Positions 1 through 8,590 are shown, counted from the first letter of the stretch. The stretch: 17,703 bases of DNA from Gammaproteobacteria bacterium (GCA_002712135.1 PASO01000026.1:17302-35004), one strand, 5' to 3'. Numbers and translations are program-made. Notes: generated from the sequence alone by a model not told the origin.

Positions 1-1847
1 GCCAGTCTTTTTAATTCACCAACCGCTGAGAGATAAGGCATCACGAAGTTGGTCGCCGGTCTTGCCTGGGCGTTCTGACCTATAAGCCAGCTAAGGAGCC
101 CGTATTGAAACTCGAGGTTAGTGCTAAGGTTCTCACCTGAAATCCACATACAACGAAGAATCTCTGCCATACGGGACAACACCTTGTCTCTGTCTTCATC
201 AACAGTGAGCAGCAGTGCAATATTGGAATCATAAGCACCAGCCAGGTGGTATTTCATAAACACATCAGTATCCGGGTTATGTAAACAGATTCCCTGATCG
301 TCACGAATCTCACCAGTGAGCGTCTCGGACCAGGCCGTGATCACACCACCAGCATGGGGTTTAAGTGCTTGATCAGTCGCATTAAGCCGCACTTCTACCG
401 ACGAGGATTCGCGGCTTTCTCTTACCGGTTCTGGCAATCGAGGTCCATGAGCAGCAAGCAGCACCATCAACTCCACAATCGAATTAACCACGAACGAGTC
501 TGACGCATCATCCGGTCTACTAAAGCGCAGCGCATAGCAGAGTTCAGTGACTCTGTGTTCGACCTGTACCCGGGTATTCATCTCCATGAAGTAGTGATGA
601 TCATCCTCAATGATACACTCGAAGGTAGAAACAGAATCGAGCCCTACTGCCGCACCAAAACGCGCCGCTTCTTCTTCCATGCGCTTTAGAATCTTAAGGT
701 CTGTTTCAAGCGACGCGAGCGAGTCTCCCTTTGCAGCAGCTATCGCTTCGATCAGCTCCTCCTGCGTCGTTGAAACCTCAAGCAATTTTTGCTCATTCAT
801 CTGCAGACTACAGTCACGCCCCCCCATGGTGATACACCAATCACCGTTCCCAACTACCTGTATCTCCTGATGGCGGACTGTTTCAATATTCACTTCCGCA
901 AGAACATTCTTGTTATCACCCACACCAGTCGCTTTTACTTCCGCCAGCACCTCACGATAAAGAGGTTCCACTGCGGCGATTGCCTTCTTGAGCTGGTCGG
1001 CCTTCTTTCCGTCGAAGTGTACCGGTGCGTCGAGTATTCTTTGCCCTTTACCACCGCCGCCACCAACAGCCTTCAATCGAATCCGGTGCTCAGGATCATT
1101 CTTGAACAGCGTTTCAATCTCTTTGGTTAACGTCGCAGCGACCTCATCAATCGTAATGAGATCAATGCCCCTCGCGTAGGATGCGCTCAATACTTGTTCT
1201 GCCTGCTGTTCGAGTGATAGCCCATCAAGTTCGCCGACCTGCAAATCGTTGTCGGCTGCCAGCTTGATCAGTTTTTTCTGGTCAGGACAGATTCCCAGCA
1301 GTGTCAGAACGGTTGCATTATCCACACCCGGCGTTACAGACACATCAACCGCAAGGGCTGTGCGCTTGGCAAGGTCCTTTCGCCCCGCTTCCCTGATCGT
1401 TCGTGACTGAGGCCCTAAAAAATTCAGTCCGGCCTCTTCGAGGGACTTAACAAGGTCCTCTTCTTCGGCCATGAAGCCGTACCCGGCAAAAACGCAGTCA
1501 TATCCATTGCCTTTGGCAATCTGAATAATCTGATCGATTCGTTCCTGACGTTCTTCTTTGGTTGCGCCGGAATAATCTCTAACGCGATGCACCCGGGATG
1601 GATGAATCTGCTTGCGTAGTTCCGGCGAAAGTGCGTTGGTATAAATGATGGAATCCTTCTCGGACAACAGCATGCCGTAATCCGTAATACCCATCTCTTC
1701 AAAAACGTTCATTGCTTCGATACGAATGGGTCCCCTGCAAATAATCAGAGGCTTCATATCAGAGCAGCCAAATGAAGCTACCCATGCCGAGTCACTTCCA
1801 CCCCGCCGACGATTTTCGTGGATATATGGATTACGCAGATATGACAT
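1..1847 (-). CDS. Biotin carboxylase subunit of an acyl-CoA carboxylase, atypical, 3' end outside window
   Basis: ATP-dependent carboxylation of biotin, the first half-reaction of an acetyl-/propionyl-type acyl-CoA carboxylase; cytoplasmic. I read an open frame from ATG at 1847 to the left edge (615 codons). Seen: an N-domain with GYGFMAEE (122-129) matching the usual PGYGFLSEN; AGRK (154-157) where MGDK is normal; the ATP-grasp glycine loop KAVGGGGGKG (259-268); RDCSLQ (344-349); catalytic EMNTRVQVEH (422-431); then a biotin-carboxylase C-terminal domain. Between PG (173-174) and the glycine loop lies about 70 residues more than in the E. coli AccC layout. I chose 1847 rather than the inner ATG at 1757 because the frame is open upstream and this ATG falls 4 bp after the carboxyltransferase stop. 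A biotin-carrier domain, if fused, lies outside the window. Family sure; substrate unknown. Confidence 0.9.
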   Translation of the reverse strand, partial: MSYLRNPYIHENRRRGGSDSAWVASFGCSDMKPLIICRGPIRIEAMNVFEEMGITDYGMLLSEKDSIIYTNALSPELRKQIHPSRVHRVRDYSGATKEERQERIDQIIQIAKGNGYDCVFAGYGFMAEEEDLVKSLEEAGLNFLGPQSRTIREAGRKDLAKRTALAVDVSVTPGVDNATVLTLLGICPDQKKLIKLAADNDLQVGELDGLSLEQQAEQVLSASYARGIDLITIDEVAATLTKEIETLFKNDPEHRIRLKAVGGGGGKGQRILDAPVHFDGKKADQLKKAIAAVEPLYREVLAEVKATGVGDNKNVLAEVNIETVRHQEIQVVGNGDWCITMGGRDCSLQMNEQKLLEVSTTQEELIEAIAAAKGDSLASLETDLKILKRMEEEAARFGAAVGLDSVSTFECIIEDDHHYFMEMNTRVQVEHRVTELCYALRFSRPDDASDSFVVNSIVELMVLLAAHGPRLPEPVRESRESSSVEVRLNATDQALKPHAGGVITAWSETLTGEIRDDQGICLHNPDTDVFMKYHLAGAYDSNIALLLTVDEDRDKVLSRMAEILRCMWISGENLSTNLEFQYGLLSWLIGQNAQARPATNFVMPYLSAVGELKRL

Positions 1848-1851
1848 CGGG

Positions 1852-3570
1852 CTAGTGAAACTCTCGCTGGACAGACATCAATGGACCCGGCTCATAGTGC
1901 GACAGGTGAAATAACATATGCTCTGCCAATATCTGACGAAGGTCCGAAGGCATAACGATCTGAGAAACCGACCCCAGGCTTAACGCCTCCTTCGGGTTCA
2001 TCAGTTCTTCTTCATATCGTTTCGCCAATAACGCTTCCTCGTTGCGTATCCACTCAGCAGCCTTCGCCCTCGCATTGGTATCAAGATTCTCTGTTTCTCC
2101 TGCTTTTATGGCAGCCGCTCTTTCTTGCTCAACGCGATCAGCAAGGGCACCACGCAAAGCGCGCAATTCATCTTTATAGACAAATTCCATACCTGGAGGA
2201 CCCATGACCGCGACTCGCGTTGTCGGTAACGCAACGACCAGATCAGCGCCGGTGGGATAGTTGTTGTAGGAAGCATAGGCGCCGCCGATAGCGTTACGAA
2301 TCAATACCAGGAATCTCGGAGTCCTGAGATCAATTATGGCATCCAGCATTGCCCGACCCGCCTGCACTATTCCTCCGCTCTCCTGCTCTTTACCCGGGAG
2401 AAAACCTGTCGTGTCCTCCATAAAGATCACCGGGATGTTGTACAGATTACAAAAGCGAATAAAGCGGGCGTTTTTGTACGCGGCGTCGATATCTATCTGT
2501 CCGGAACCCACCGCCGAATTATTGGCGACAAAGCCAACAACATTACCCGCCAGCCTACCGAAACAAGTGATGGTGTTTCGTGCACGATCCGGCTGTATCT
2601 CAAAGTAATCACCATGATCACAGATTTGCTGGATGACAATGCTAACGTCAAAAGGTGTGTTAAATCCTGTCGGCGAGTTAAACGCCTTTTTAAATAACAG
2701 ATCGATGTCCCAGGTCTTCCGGTCAACAGGGTCGGAAGTTGTATGGTAGGGCGCAAATTCAGCGTTATTGCTGGGCAGGTACCGTAATAACTCTTTAACC
2801 TTATGCAGCGCTACGACTTCATCTTGGGCTGTGATATCGGTAACACCCGTCTGGCTGTGAACCTTGGGGCCACCCAGATCATCCGCCTCGATGTCTTCTC
2901 CAAGGACAGACTTAACGACGGCAGGCCCGGTCAACCCAAAGAAGGTCTCGTCCGGTTGAATAAGGAAACTCCCCTGTCTCGGCAGATAGGATCCGCCACC
3001 CGCGTTAAACCCGAACATGCACATAATGGACGGCACGACACCACTGATTTTTCGAAGCGCAGTAAATGCTTCCGCATATCCGTCGAGACCACCCACACCG
3101 GCAGGGACGAATGCACCAGAAGAGTCATTCATGCCAACCAGGGGTATTTTTCGCCTCCCTGCAAGTTCATAAAGGCGCGCCAGCTTTTTACCGTTTGTCG
3201 CATCCATGGAGCCGGCACGAATCGTGAAATCATGGCCGTACACAGCGACATCTCTACCTTCGATATCAATAATCGCCGTCACCAATGACGCACCATCAAG
3301 ATTGGGACCCCAGTTTTGAAATAACACCTTCGGTGTTTTATCAGTAAGAACGGCAATACGCTCCCACACCGTCATACGATTCTTCAGGTGTTGCCGCTGA
3401 ATATTTCTAAGGCCTGCCGAGACGAACGGTTTGTTAACGATCTCTCGCGCTTCGCTTATCGTCCGCTCATACTCCCCCGGTTCAGAGAAGACCTGATCCG
3501 GTACAGAAGCCTCTACCTCCTTCTCGTTGGCAAAGGGATTGGACGTCGACGGTGCGGATTTCTTAGCCAT
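1852..3570 (-). CDS. Acyl-CoA carboxylase carboxyltransferase subunit (PccB/MmdA family)
   Basis: Transfers the carboxyl group from carboxybiotin to an acyl-CoA (acetyl-, propionyl- or methylcrotonyl-type). The 572-residue protein has the two crotonase-fold halves of the family. The N-half carries [17 protein letters not shown], followed by an [15 protein letters not shown] stretch; the C-half carries [11 protein letters not shown] and [13 protein letters not shown]. These glycine-rich segments form the two oxyanion holes in known carboxyltransferases. It is slightly longer than typical PccB because of a hydrophilic N-terminal extension of about 40 residues ([12 protein letters not shown]...). 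The gene sits 9 bp after maeB and 4 bp before the biotin carboxylase, so the three are probably one transcript. No strong Shine-Dalgarno is visible at this start. A decarboxylase role (glutaconyl- or methylmalonyl-CoA) is possible by family, but no membrane subunit is nearby and the ATP-grasp neighbour favours a carboxylase. Confidence 0.93.
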   Translation of the reverse strand: MAKKSAPSTSNPFANEKEVEASVPDQVFSEPGEYERTISEAREIVNKPFVSAGLRNIQRQHLKNRMTVWERIAVLTDKTPKVLFQNWGPNLDGASLVTAIIDIEGRDVAVYGHDFTIRAGSMDATNGKKLARLYELAGRRKIPLVGMNDSSGAFVPAGVGGLDGYAEAFTALRKISGVVPSIMCMFGFNAGGGSYLPRQGSFLIQPDETFFGLTGPAVVKSVLGEDIEADDLGGPKVHSQTGVTDITAQDEVVALHKVKELLRYLPSNNAEFAPYHTTSDPVDRKTWDIDLLFKKAFNSPTGFNTPFDVSIVIQQICDHGDYFEIQPDRARNTITCFGRLAGNVVGFVANNSAVGSGQIDIDAAYKNARFIRFCNLYNIPVIFMEDTTGFLPGKEQESGGIVQAGRAMLDAIIDLRTPRFLVLIRNAIGGAYASYNNYPTGADLVVALPTTRVAVMGPPGMEFVYKDELRALRGALADRVEQERAAAIKAGETENLDTNARAKAAEWIRNEEALLAKRYEEELMNPKEALSLGSVSQIVMPSDLRQILAEHMLFHLSHYEPGPLMSVQREFH

Positions 3571-3579
3571 GGAATTACA

Positions 3580-5877
3580 CTATGCGAGTAAACTCTGCTG
3601 GACACCACCACGCTGAGTAAGCGAATCCTCGACCGTAAGTGCCGCCATATTGAATATCCCTCGGGCAGACACGGACGGAATCAGTATGTGCGCAGCCTTA
3701 TCCAACCCATTTAGGTAAGGTCCTATCATATTAGCGTTGGTTATCGAGCGGGATAATCCAAGTGCGATGCTAGCCGCATCCATGTTCGGCATAATAAGCA
3801 AATTCGCTCGTCCGGTCAGATGATTATTCTGATAGATTGATGATCGTAGCTGCTCATTAAAAGCCGAGATGGCATGCATTTCGCCGTCAATTTCAAGATC
3901 AGGATTAAAACCGCGTAGCCTCTCGGCAGCGACCTTCATTTTATGTGCACCCTCATCATCATATGTACCAAAGTTAGAATGTGACAGCAGTGCCACCTTG
4001 GGCTCCAGACCAAATTTCCTGATGAAATCCAGGCAATCCTGGGTCGCCACTACCAGTTGGTCTTCGCTGGGGTTCACGTTAACAAACGGGTCAGCGATAA
4101 AGAGTGGTCCGTCCTGCAGCAGGACTGCACACACCGATGAGGTCATTGGCCTCGGCTTATTAGAGAGTACCGTCGTGATATCTCTCAAGTGATGGTCAAA
4201 GCGACCTACCTTGCCGCAAATCACGCCGTTAACTTCTCCCAATGCTGTCATTACTGCCGCCAGCACGGTTGAGTTGCTGCGTAATGTGCTCTGGGCCGCT
4301 TCCACGGATACACCACTTCGCCCAACCTTGTCATGGTAATAGCGCCAATATTCTTCATGGTTATCGCAATCCAGTGGATCGACAACTTCGATGTCCTTCC
4401 CAACCTCAATTCTTAAACTAAGCTCATCCAGCTTTTGCTCAATGACATTTGGCCGACCAATTATGTAGGGTTTCGCAATGCCCTCATCCACTACCGACTG
4501 CAGAGCGAGCAGAACGTCCTCGTTTTCGCCTTCCGCAAAGGCAATTTTCGCATCAGATACCGTCAGCGCTCTCTCAATCACTGGTTGCATAAATATTCGG
4601 CTGCTACTGACGTATGAATGCAGTTTTCTGCGGTAGGCCTCTAGGTCTTCAATAGGCCGCGTTGCCACACCACTCTCCATTGCTGCCTTTACAACGGCGA
4701 CGGGGACCTCTTCGATCAATCGAGGATCAAAGGGTTTGGGAATCAGGTAGTCTCGACCAAACTTCAGCGTCTGCCCTGCATAGGCCTTGGTTACTTCTTC
4801 CGTTGGTTCTTTAGTGGCAAGTTCCGCAATCGCCTTCACACAGGCCTGCTTCATTTCATCGTTGATTCGAGTCGCACCACAATCCAGCGCACCACGAAAA
4901 ATAAACGGGAAACACAGGACGTTGTTTACCTGGTTGGGATAGTCAGAACGTCCTGTTGCCAGGATTGCGTCAGGTCGCGCTTCCTGTGCAAGTTCCGGCA
5001 TAATTTCCGGGACAGGATTCGACATTGCCAGCACCAGGGGATCTTTGGCCATTGTCTTAACGGCGTCAGCGCTCAGCACACCGGGACCGGAAAGGCCCAT
5101 AAAGATATCCGAATCCATCATGGCGTCATCCAAGGTTCGGGCATTCGTCTGAACGGCATATTTCTCCTTCCACTCGTTCATCCCTTCTTTCCGACCTTCA
5201 TAAATCACGCCTTTACTGTCACACAGTATTACGTTGTCTTTACTTAGACCCATGCTGACCAGCAGGTCAACACACGCGATGCTCGCAGCACCCGCACCGG
5301 AAACAACAAGCTTTACGTCTTCAAAGGACTTGCCAACTATCTTTAGACCGTTGTAAACGGCCGCGGCCGACACGATCGCGGTACCATGTTGATCGTCGTG
5401 AAACACGGGAATATTCATACGCTCGCGAAGTCGCTGTTCCACGATAAAACACTCTGGCGCTTTTATGTCTTCAAGATTAATACCACCAAAAGTCGGCTCC
5501 AGCGCAGCAATGATCTCAATCAGCTTGTCGGGATCAGTCTCATCGATCTCGATGTCGAATACGTCAATGTTGGCAAACTTCTTAAACAGGACTGCCTTTC
5601 CTTCCATCACCGGTTTACCGGCGAGCGGGCCAATCGCACCCAATCCCAACACGGCCGTGCCATTTGAAACCACACCTACGAGGTTGCCACGCGCCGTATA
5701 GTCAGCCGCCGTGCTGTTGTCTTTCTCAATCGCCGTACACGCAAATGCCACGCCCGGTGAGTACGCCAGTGCTAGATCCTGCTGATTGGAGAGCGCTTTA
5801 GTTGGTTGGATAGCGAGCTTGCCGGGTGTCGGTTCCCGGTGATACATCAGAGCTTCCTGATCCATTGAATCGGCCAT
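3580..5877 (-). CDS. maeB: NADP-dependent malic enzyme, two-domain (malic enzyme + phosphotransacetylase-like)
   Basis: Oxidative decarboxylation of malate to pyruvate and CO2 with NADPH formation; cytoplasmic. The 765 residues match the length of E. coli MaeB (759). The N-terminal ~430 residues are the malic enzyme part: [25 protein letters not shown], the metal/substrate segment [21 protein letters not shown], a Rossmann nucleotide loop [11 protein letters not shown] and AMSNPVPEI. The C-terminal ~330 residues resemble phosphotransacetylase ([37 protein letters not shown]); in MaeB this domain is regulatory, responding to acetyl-CoA, not a proven acetyltransferase. Start supported by AAGGGA about 6 bases upstream. 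First gene of the operon with the carboxyltransferase and biotin carboxylase; the coupling suggests anaplerosis or NADPH supply alongside acyl-CoA carboxylation. Confidence 0.96.
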   Translation of the reverse strand: MADSMDQEALMYHREPTPGKLAIQPTKALSNQQDLALAYSPGVAFACTAIEKDNSTAADYTARGNLVGVVSNGTAVLGLGAIGPLAGKPVMEGKAVLFKKFANIDVFDIEIDETDPDKLIEIIAALEPTFGGINLEDIKAPECFIVEQRLRERMNIPVFHDDQHGTAIVSAAAVYNGLKIVGKSFEDVKLVVSGAGAASIACVDLLVSMGLSKDNVILCDSKGVIYEGRKEGMNEWKEKYAVQTNARTLDDAMMDSDIFMGLSGPGVLSADAVKTMAKDPLVLAMSNPVPEIMPELAQEARPDAILATGRSDYPNQVNNVLCFPFIFRGALDCGATRINDEMKQACVKAIAELATKEPTEEVTKAYAGQTLKFGRDYLIPKPFDPRLIEEVPVAVVKAAMESGVATRPIEDLEAYRRKLHSYVSSSRIFMQPVIERALTVSDAKIAFAEGENEDVLLALQSVVDEGIAKPYIIGRPNVIEQKLDELSLRIEVGKDIEVVDPLDCDNHEEYWRYYHDKVGRSGVSVEAAQSTLRSNSTVLAAVMTALGEVNGVICGKVGRFDHHLRDITTVLSNKPRPMTSSVCAVLLQDGPLFIADPFVNVNPSEDQLVVATQDCLDFIRKFGLEPKVALLSHSNFGTYDDEGAHKMKVAAERLRGFNPDLEIDGEMHAISAFNEQLRSSIYQNNHLTGRANLLIMPNMDAASIALGLSRSITNANMIGPYLNGLDKAAHILIPSVSARGIFNMAALTVEDSLTQRGGVQQSLLA

Positions 5878-5945
5878 ACTGATTCCCTTAATGGTGGAGG
5901 TACTTTCGTTAGTACTTAGGATGAATAATAAAGGAGACGCACATT

Positions 5946-6056
5946 ATGGGTGCTGGCCCCAAAAGTAAAGGTCTAGCATGCATATGCTTACGGATTGAAC
6001 GACGCAGAGATCTCGATTTATGTACTTTTCGCTTTCCAATTGGTTATGTTCGCTAA
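5946..6056 (+). CDS. Doubtful small ORF, 36 aa, with a good ribosome binding site
   Basis: ATG at 5946 is preceded by AAGGAG (5931-5936) at a 9-base distance, one of the better Shine-Dalgarno matches in the window. The product starts MGAGPKSKGLACICLRIERR and is short and basic, with a CIC motif. No family recognised. It opposes the maeB leader, so it would be antisense to that 5' UTR if the upstream maeB promoter is right. Chance occurrence is quite possible. Confidence 0.18.
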   Translation: MGAGPKSKGLACICLRIERRRDLDLCTFRFPIGYVR

Positions 6057-6087
6057 AATCAGGTCTTGTTATTCCAATTCTTTCTAG

Positions 6088-6115
6088 AATATATAATTAT
6101 TTATATATAAATCAA
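6088..6115 (-). promoter_or_regulatory. Candidate sigma70 promoter for the maeB operon
   Basis: On the minus strand TTGATT (6110-6115, 4/6 to the -35 consensus) is followed after 16 bp by TATATT (6088-6093, 5/6 to the -10 consensus). It would give a leader of about 200 nt before maeB. The region is so AT-rich that chance matches are likely. Confidence 0.3.
6092..6097 (+). promoter_or_regulatory. Candidate -10 element (TATAAT) facing arsM
   Basis: A consensus TATAAT on the plus strand without a good -35 at the right spacing (TTATTC at 6069-6074 is the nearest). It overlaps the minus-strand candidate, which would make the two promoters compete. A second TATAAA at 6515-6520, closer to arsM, also lacks a good -35. 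Confidence 0.22.
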
Positions 6116-6168
6116 TACCTTACCATATTTTACGGTGAGGCATGATTCCTGTATACAAGTTAGGTAAT

Positions 6169-6198
6169 GTTACTTCGAGGCAATACTAGTGAAGTAAC
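6169..6198. repeat. Inverted repeat GTTACTTC ... GAAGTAAC with internal AATACTAGT
   Basis: The arms 6169-6176 and 6191-6198 are perfect 8-bp complements separated by 14 bp. The spacer contains AATACTAGT (6182-6190), and the same nine bases recur at 6217-6225, 35 bp downstream. No U-tract follows, so a terminator is unlikely; a protein-binding operator or a leader hairpin for the arsM side is more plausible. Confidence 0.5.
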
Positions 6199-6248
6199 CA
6201 CTTACATATACGTACTAATACTAGTTACCAAATCAAACGTAAGACGCA

Positions 6249-6398
6249 ATGAACAACGATTATTTCGATAAAATCGATAGACAGCTTGGATTGGAAAAAC
6301 TCAACGCGAAATTATGTGATGTCTGCTCCAGTGTTGCTGACTACCTTGACGCACAAGTGCCGTCGCTCGAGGTATTGTTGTCATTGCTTTATTCATAG
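6249..6398 (+). CDS. Possible small protein, 49 aa, function unknown
   Basis: An ATG frame encoding a short acidic, helix-like protein that starts MNNDYFDKIDRQLGLEKLNA and includes a CDVC pair near the middle. An in-frame TAA lies 9 bases before the ATG, so it is not an N-terminal truncation of a longer frame. The Shine-Dalgarno is weak (AAGAC). It lies upstream of arsM on the same strand with 182 bp between. I do not recognise a family; it could be a real small gene, a remnant, or chance. Confidence 0.28.
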   Translation: MNNDYFDKIDRQLGLEKLNAKLCDVCSSVADYLDAQVPSLEVLLSLLYS

Positions 6399-6580
6399 CT
6401 CCTCAGGCGATACTGCTAGCGCACGGGGTGGGCTAGCTGATCCTTGAAGACTAGCAAAGCATAATATTTGAAGATCAATCTGGTCGTGAGGATATCAACG
6501 CCTTGCCAAAATCGTATAAAATTCGACCTTTGTTCGGTCAATTCAAATCGACGACCAACCGATTGCCCTGGAGCACATGA

Positions 6581-7633
6581 ATGAATAGCTACGAAAAACA
6601 AACCACCGCAGATATTCAAAAATATTACGGTGAGGTACTACAGTCCAACAATGATTTGAAAACCAGTGCCTGCTGCTCCGTTGAAACGATGCCAAAGTAC
6701 ATTCGCGATATTGCCAGTCAGGTACACCCAGAGGTTACCTCTCGTTTCTATGGTTGTGGTTCCCCGATCCCTACCGCAATCGAAGGGAAAGCTATTCTGG
6801 ATCTAGGTTGCGGCACTGGTCGCGATACCTTTATCTTTGCGAAACTAGTTGGTGAAGAAGGCCGGGTCATCGGTGTCGATATGACACCAGAACAGTTGAC
6901 TGTTGCTAACGAACACGTGGACTATCATCGTGAGCAATTCGGCTACGCAGAGTCGAACACCACATTTCATAAGGGATACATCGAAGATCTTCGAAGCCTA
7001 TACATCGAAGACAATAGTATCGACATCGTTAGCTCCAACTGCGTGCTCAACCTGTCTGCGGATAAAAGACGGGTGTTTAGTGAAATATTCAGAGTCCTTA
7101 AGCCAGGAGGTGAACTCTATTTTTCAGATGTTTTCGCTTCACGACGTATTCCTGAGGAACTGCAGAATGACCCCGTGCTTCGCGGCGAGTGCCTGGGCGG
7201 CGCCCTCTATGTGGAAGATTTTCGTCGCCTGCTAGCAGACCTTGGTTGTAATGACCATCGCGTCGTCAGCAATGCCCGCATCGATATCAACAATGCCGAT
7301 ATAGAAGAGAAACTGGGTGACGTAGAGTTCTTCTCCACAACTATTCGCGCTTTCAAGATCGACGTTGAAGATCGTTGCGAAGACTATGGACAAGTTGCCT
7401 GGTATCGCGGAGGCATCGCGGAATCACCTCAGCAATTCGTACTCGATGACCACCATGTTTTCGAAAAAGATCGTCCGATGCTGGTTTGCAGTAACACTGC
7501 ACGGATGCTCGCTCAGTCCAGATTCGGTCAGTTCTTTGAGATCCAGGGCGACGAGAGCAAGCACTTCGGCCTTTTTGACTGCAGCTCACCTACTGTAACA
7601 GACAGCGAAGCCCCCTCCGGGGCTTGCTGCTAA
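6581..7633 (+). CDS. arsM: Arsenite methyltransferase ArsM
   Basis: S-adenosylmethionine-dependent methylation of As(III) in the cytoplasm, giving methylated and volatile arsenicals. The 350-residue protein has the SAM-binding motif LDLGCGTGRD (73-82) and the acidic GVDM (98-101). Four cysteines sit at positions expected for the family: C31 (in ACCS), C59 (YGCGSPIP), C154 (SSNCVLNLS) and C204 (RGECLGG), matching the conserved arsenic-binding set known from Cyanidioschyzon ArsM with the same 28-residue spacing of the first two. The protein ends in a vicinal CC pair (349-350), seen in many ArsM proteins. Start at 6581 has GGAG 8 bases upstream; an ATG at 6577 in another frame stops after three codons. 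No arsR, arsB, arsC or arsP gene is adjacent. Confidence 0.94.
   Translation: MNSYEKQTTADIQKYYGEVLQSNNDLKTSACCSVETMPKYIRDIASQVHPEVTSRFYGCGSPIPTAIEGKAILDLGCGTGRDTFIFAKLVGEEGRVIGVDMTPEQLTVANEHVDYHREQFGYAESNTTFHKGYIEDLRSLYIEDNSIDIVSSNCVLNLSADKRRVFSEIFRVLKPGGELYFSDVFASRRIPEELQNDPVLRGECLGGALYVEDFRRLLADLGCNDHRVVSNARIDINNADIEEKLGDVEFFSTTIRAFKIDVEDRCEDYGQVAWYRGGIAESPQQFVLDDHHVFEKDRPMLVCSNTARMLAQSRFGQFFEIQGDESKHFGLFDCSSPTVTDSEAPSGACC
7608..7625 (+). repeat. GC-rich hairpin in the last codons of arsM
   Basis: AAGCCCC (7608-7614) and GGGGCTT (7619-7625) form a perfect 7-bp stem with a CTCC loop just before the stop codon. No T-run follows, so it is not a classical intrinsic terminator. It may attenuate or stabilise the transcript between arsM and the kinase gene. 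Confidence 0.55.
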
Positions 7634-7651
7634 TTAAGCTCTGCTAATTAA
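7627..7651 (+). repeat. 11-bp direct repeat CTGCTAATTAA across the arsM stop
   Basis: Two identical copies, 7627-7637 and 7641-7651, with a 14-bp period. The first contains the arsM stop codon. It could be a small slippage duplication in the arsM-mak junction; no function is evident. Confidence 0.6.
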
Positions 7652-7666
7652 AACAGAATTACAAGG

Positions 7667-8584
7667 ATGAGCGGCGAGCAGCCGAAAGATCGCATCGGCA
7701 TCGATTTGGGCGGCACCAAAATTGAAGCCATCGTCATGGATGGGCAGGGCCAGATTTCACAGACAGAACGCATGCCGACGCCAAAAGACAGCTACGATGA
7801 AACTTTGGAAACCATCTCCACCATCATAGATAAGCTCGATGTGTCGGATGACCTACCCATCGGTATTGGGACTCCGGGCGCCGTCTCTCTACTTACCGGC
7901 TTGATGAAGAACTGTAACAGCACGTTTCTGAATGGCATGCCACTGCGCGAAGATCTCGCACAAAAACTGGGTCGAAAGGTGAGAATTGCAAACGATGCAG
8001 ACTGCTTTACCCTGTCCGAGGCCAGCGATGGCGCGGCCAAGGATAGTGCATCGGTCTTCGGCGTCATACTCGGCACGGGGGTCGGTGGAGGTGTCTGTAT
8101 AGATAAAAAATTAGTATCAGGAATCAGCGCCATCTGCGGCGAATGGGGTCACAACACACTGGCCCTCAACGCATACCAGGGTGACCATTTACCGAAACCC
8201 GGCAGAGAATGCTACTGTGACCGGATCGACTGCGTGGAAACCTGGCTCGCCGGGCCTGCGCTGCAAAGGAGTTATCGCGACGAAACCGGTGCTGATCTAC
8301 CCGCTCAGGAAATTGTCAGCAGGGCCAAGGCCGGAGAGAGTGCCGCCCAGCAAGTACTGGATCAGTACCATAACCTCCTGGCATTGGGTCTTTCCGTCGT
8401 TATTAACATCCTTGACCCACACACCATCGTCTTAGGCGGTGGCATGTCGAATACTAAGTCGATCTACTCCGAGGTGGGTAAGCACCTGGACCGCTATGTC
8501 TTCTCAGATCAGATCAATAATAAGATTGTTCCAGCCACGCATGGTGATTCCAGCGGCGTTCGCGGCGCAGCCTGGCTATGGTGA
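7667..8584 (+). CDS. mak: ROK-family sugar kinase, Mak-type fructokinase
   Basis: ATP-dependent phosphorylation of a hexose, most likely fructose, in the cytoplasm. The 305 residues are close to E. coli Mak (302). Seen in order: phosphate loop IGIDLGGTKIEAI (11-23), NCNSTFLNG, catalytic NDADCF, GTGVGGGVC, EWGHN and the ROK zinc motif CYCDRIDC, a second nucleotide motif IVLGGGMSN, and the ending HGDSSGVRGAAWLW, almost as in Mak. NagK or glucokinase are alternatives within ROK, but the C-terminal match favours Mak. The start is odd: AAGG runs directly into the ATG with no spacer, and no other in-frame start exists before the phosphate loop because TAA lies 5 codons upstream. 33 bp after arsM; converges with the symporter gene with 6 bp between. 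Confidence 0.85.
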   Translation: MSGEQPKDRIGIDLGGTKIEAIVMDGQGQISQTERMPTPKDSYDETLETISTIIDKLDVSDDLPIGIGTPGAVSLLTGLMKNCNSTFLNGMPLREDLAQKLGRKVRIANDADCFTLSEASDGAAKDSASVFGVILGTGVGGGVCIDKKLVSGISAICGEWGHNTLALNAYQGDHLPKPGRECYCDRIDCVETWLAGPALQRSYRDETGADLPAQEIVSRAKAGESAAQQVLDQYHNLLALGLSVVINILDPHTIVLGGGMSNTKSIYSEVGKHLDRYVFSDQINNKIVPATHGDSSGVRGAAWLW

Positions 8585-8590
8585 GCATCA

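Larger units (their letters stand above)
5878..6580. other. AT-rich divergent intergenic region between maeB and arsM
   Basis: This 703-bp stretch separates two outward-facing genes. It is clearly more AT-rich than its flanks, especially 6060-6240. It holds a perfect 14-bp palindrome ATTTATATATAAAT at 6099-6112, possible promoters on both strands, an 8-bp inverted repeat at 6169-6198, two AATACTAGT copies at 6182-6190 and 6217-6225, and two doubtful short ORFs. The segment 6399-6580 shows no convincing gene. No tRNA, insertion-sequence end or attachment site is recognisable. Confidence 0.7.

Noticed and set aside
1424..1702. 92-aa minus-strand frame inside the biotin carboxylase
   Set aside because: A shifted frame of the same strand; the correct frame contains the conserved carboxylase motifs.
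2803..3288. 161-aa plus-strand frame inside the carboxyltransferase gene
   Set aside because: Antisense to a well-conserved coding region; its composition is that of a mirrored reading frame.
6149..6164. A third LexA-like site (CTGTATACAAGTTAGG)
   Set aside because: Only the CTGT half matches; the other half (TAGG) does not fit ACAG.
6416..6619. Minus-strand 67-aa frame over the arsM start
   Set aside because: Overlaps the arsM N-terminus antisense, resembles no family, and lacks a ribosome binding site.
7608..7625. Intrinsic terminator after arsM
   Set aside because: The stem is strong but no T-run follows, and it lies inside the coding end, so it was recorded only as a hairpin.
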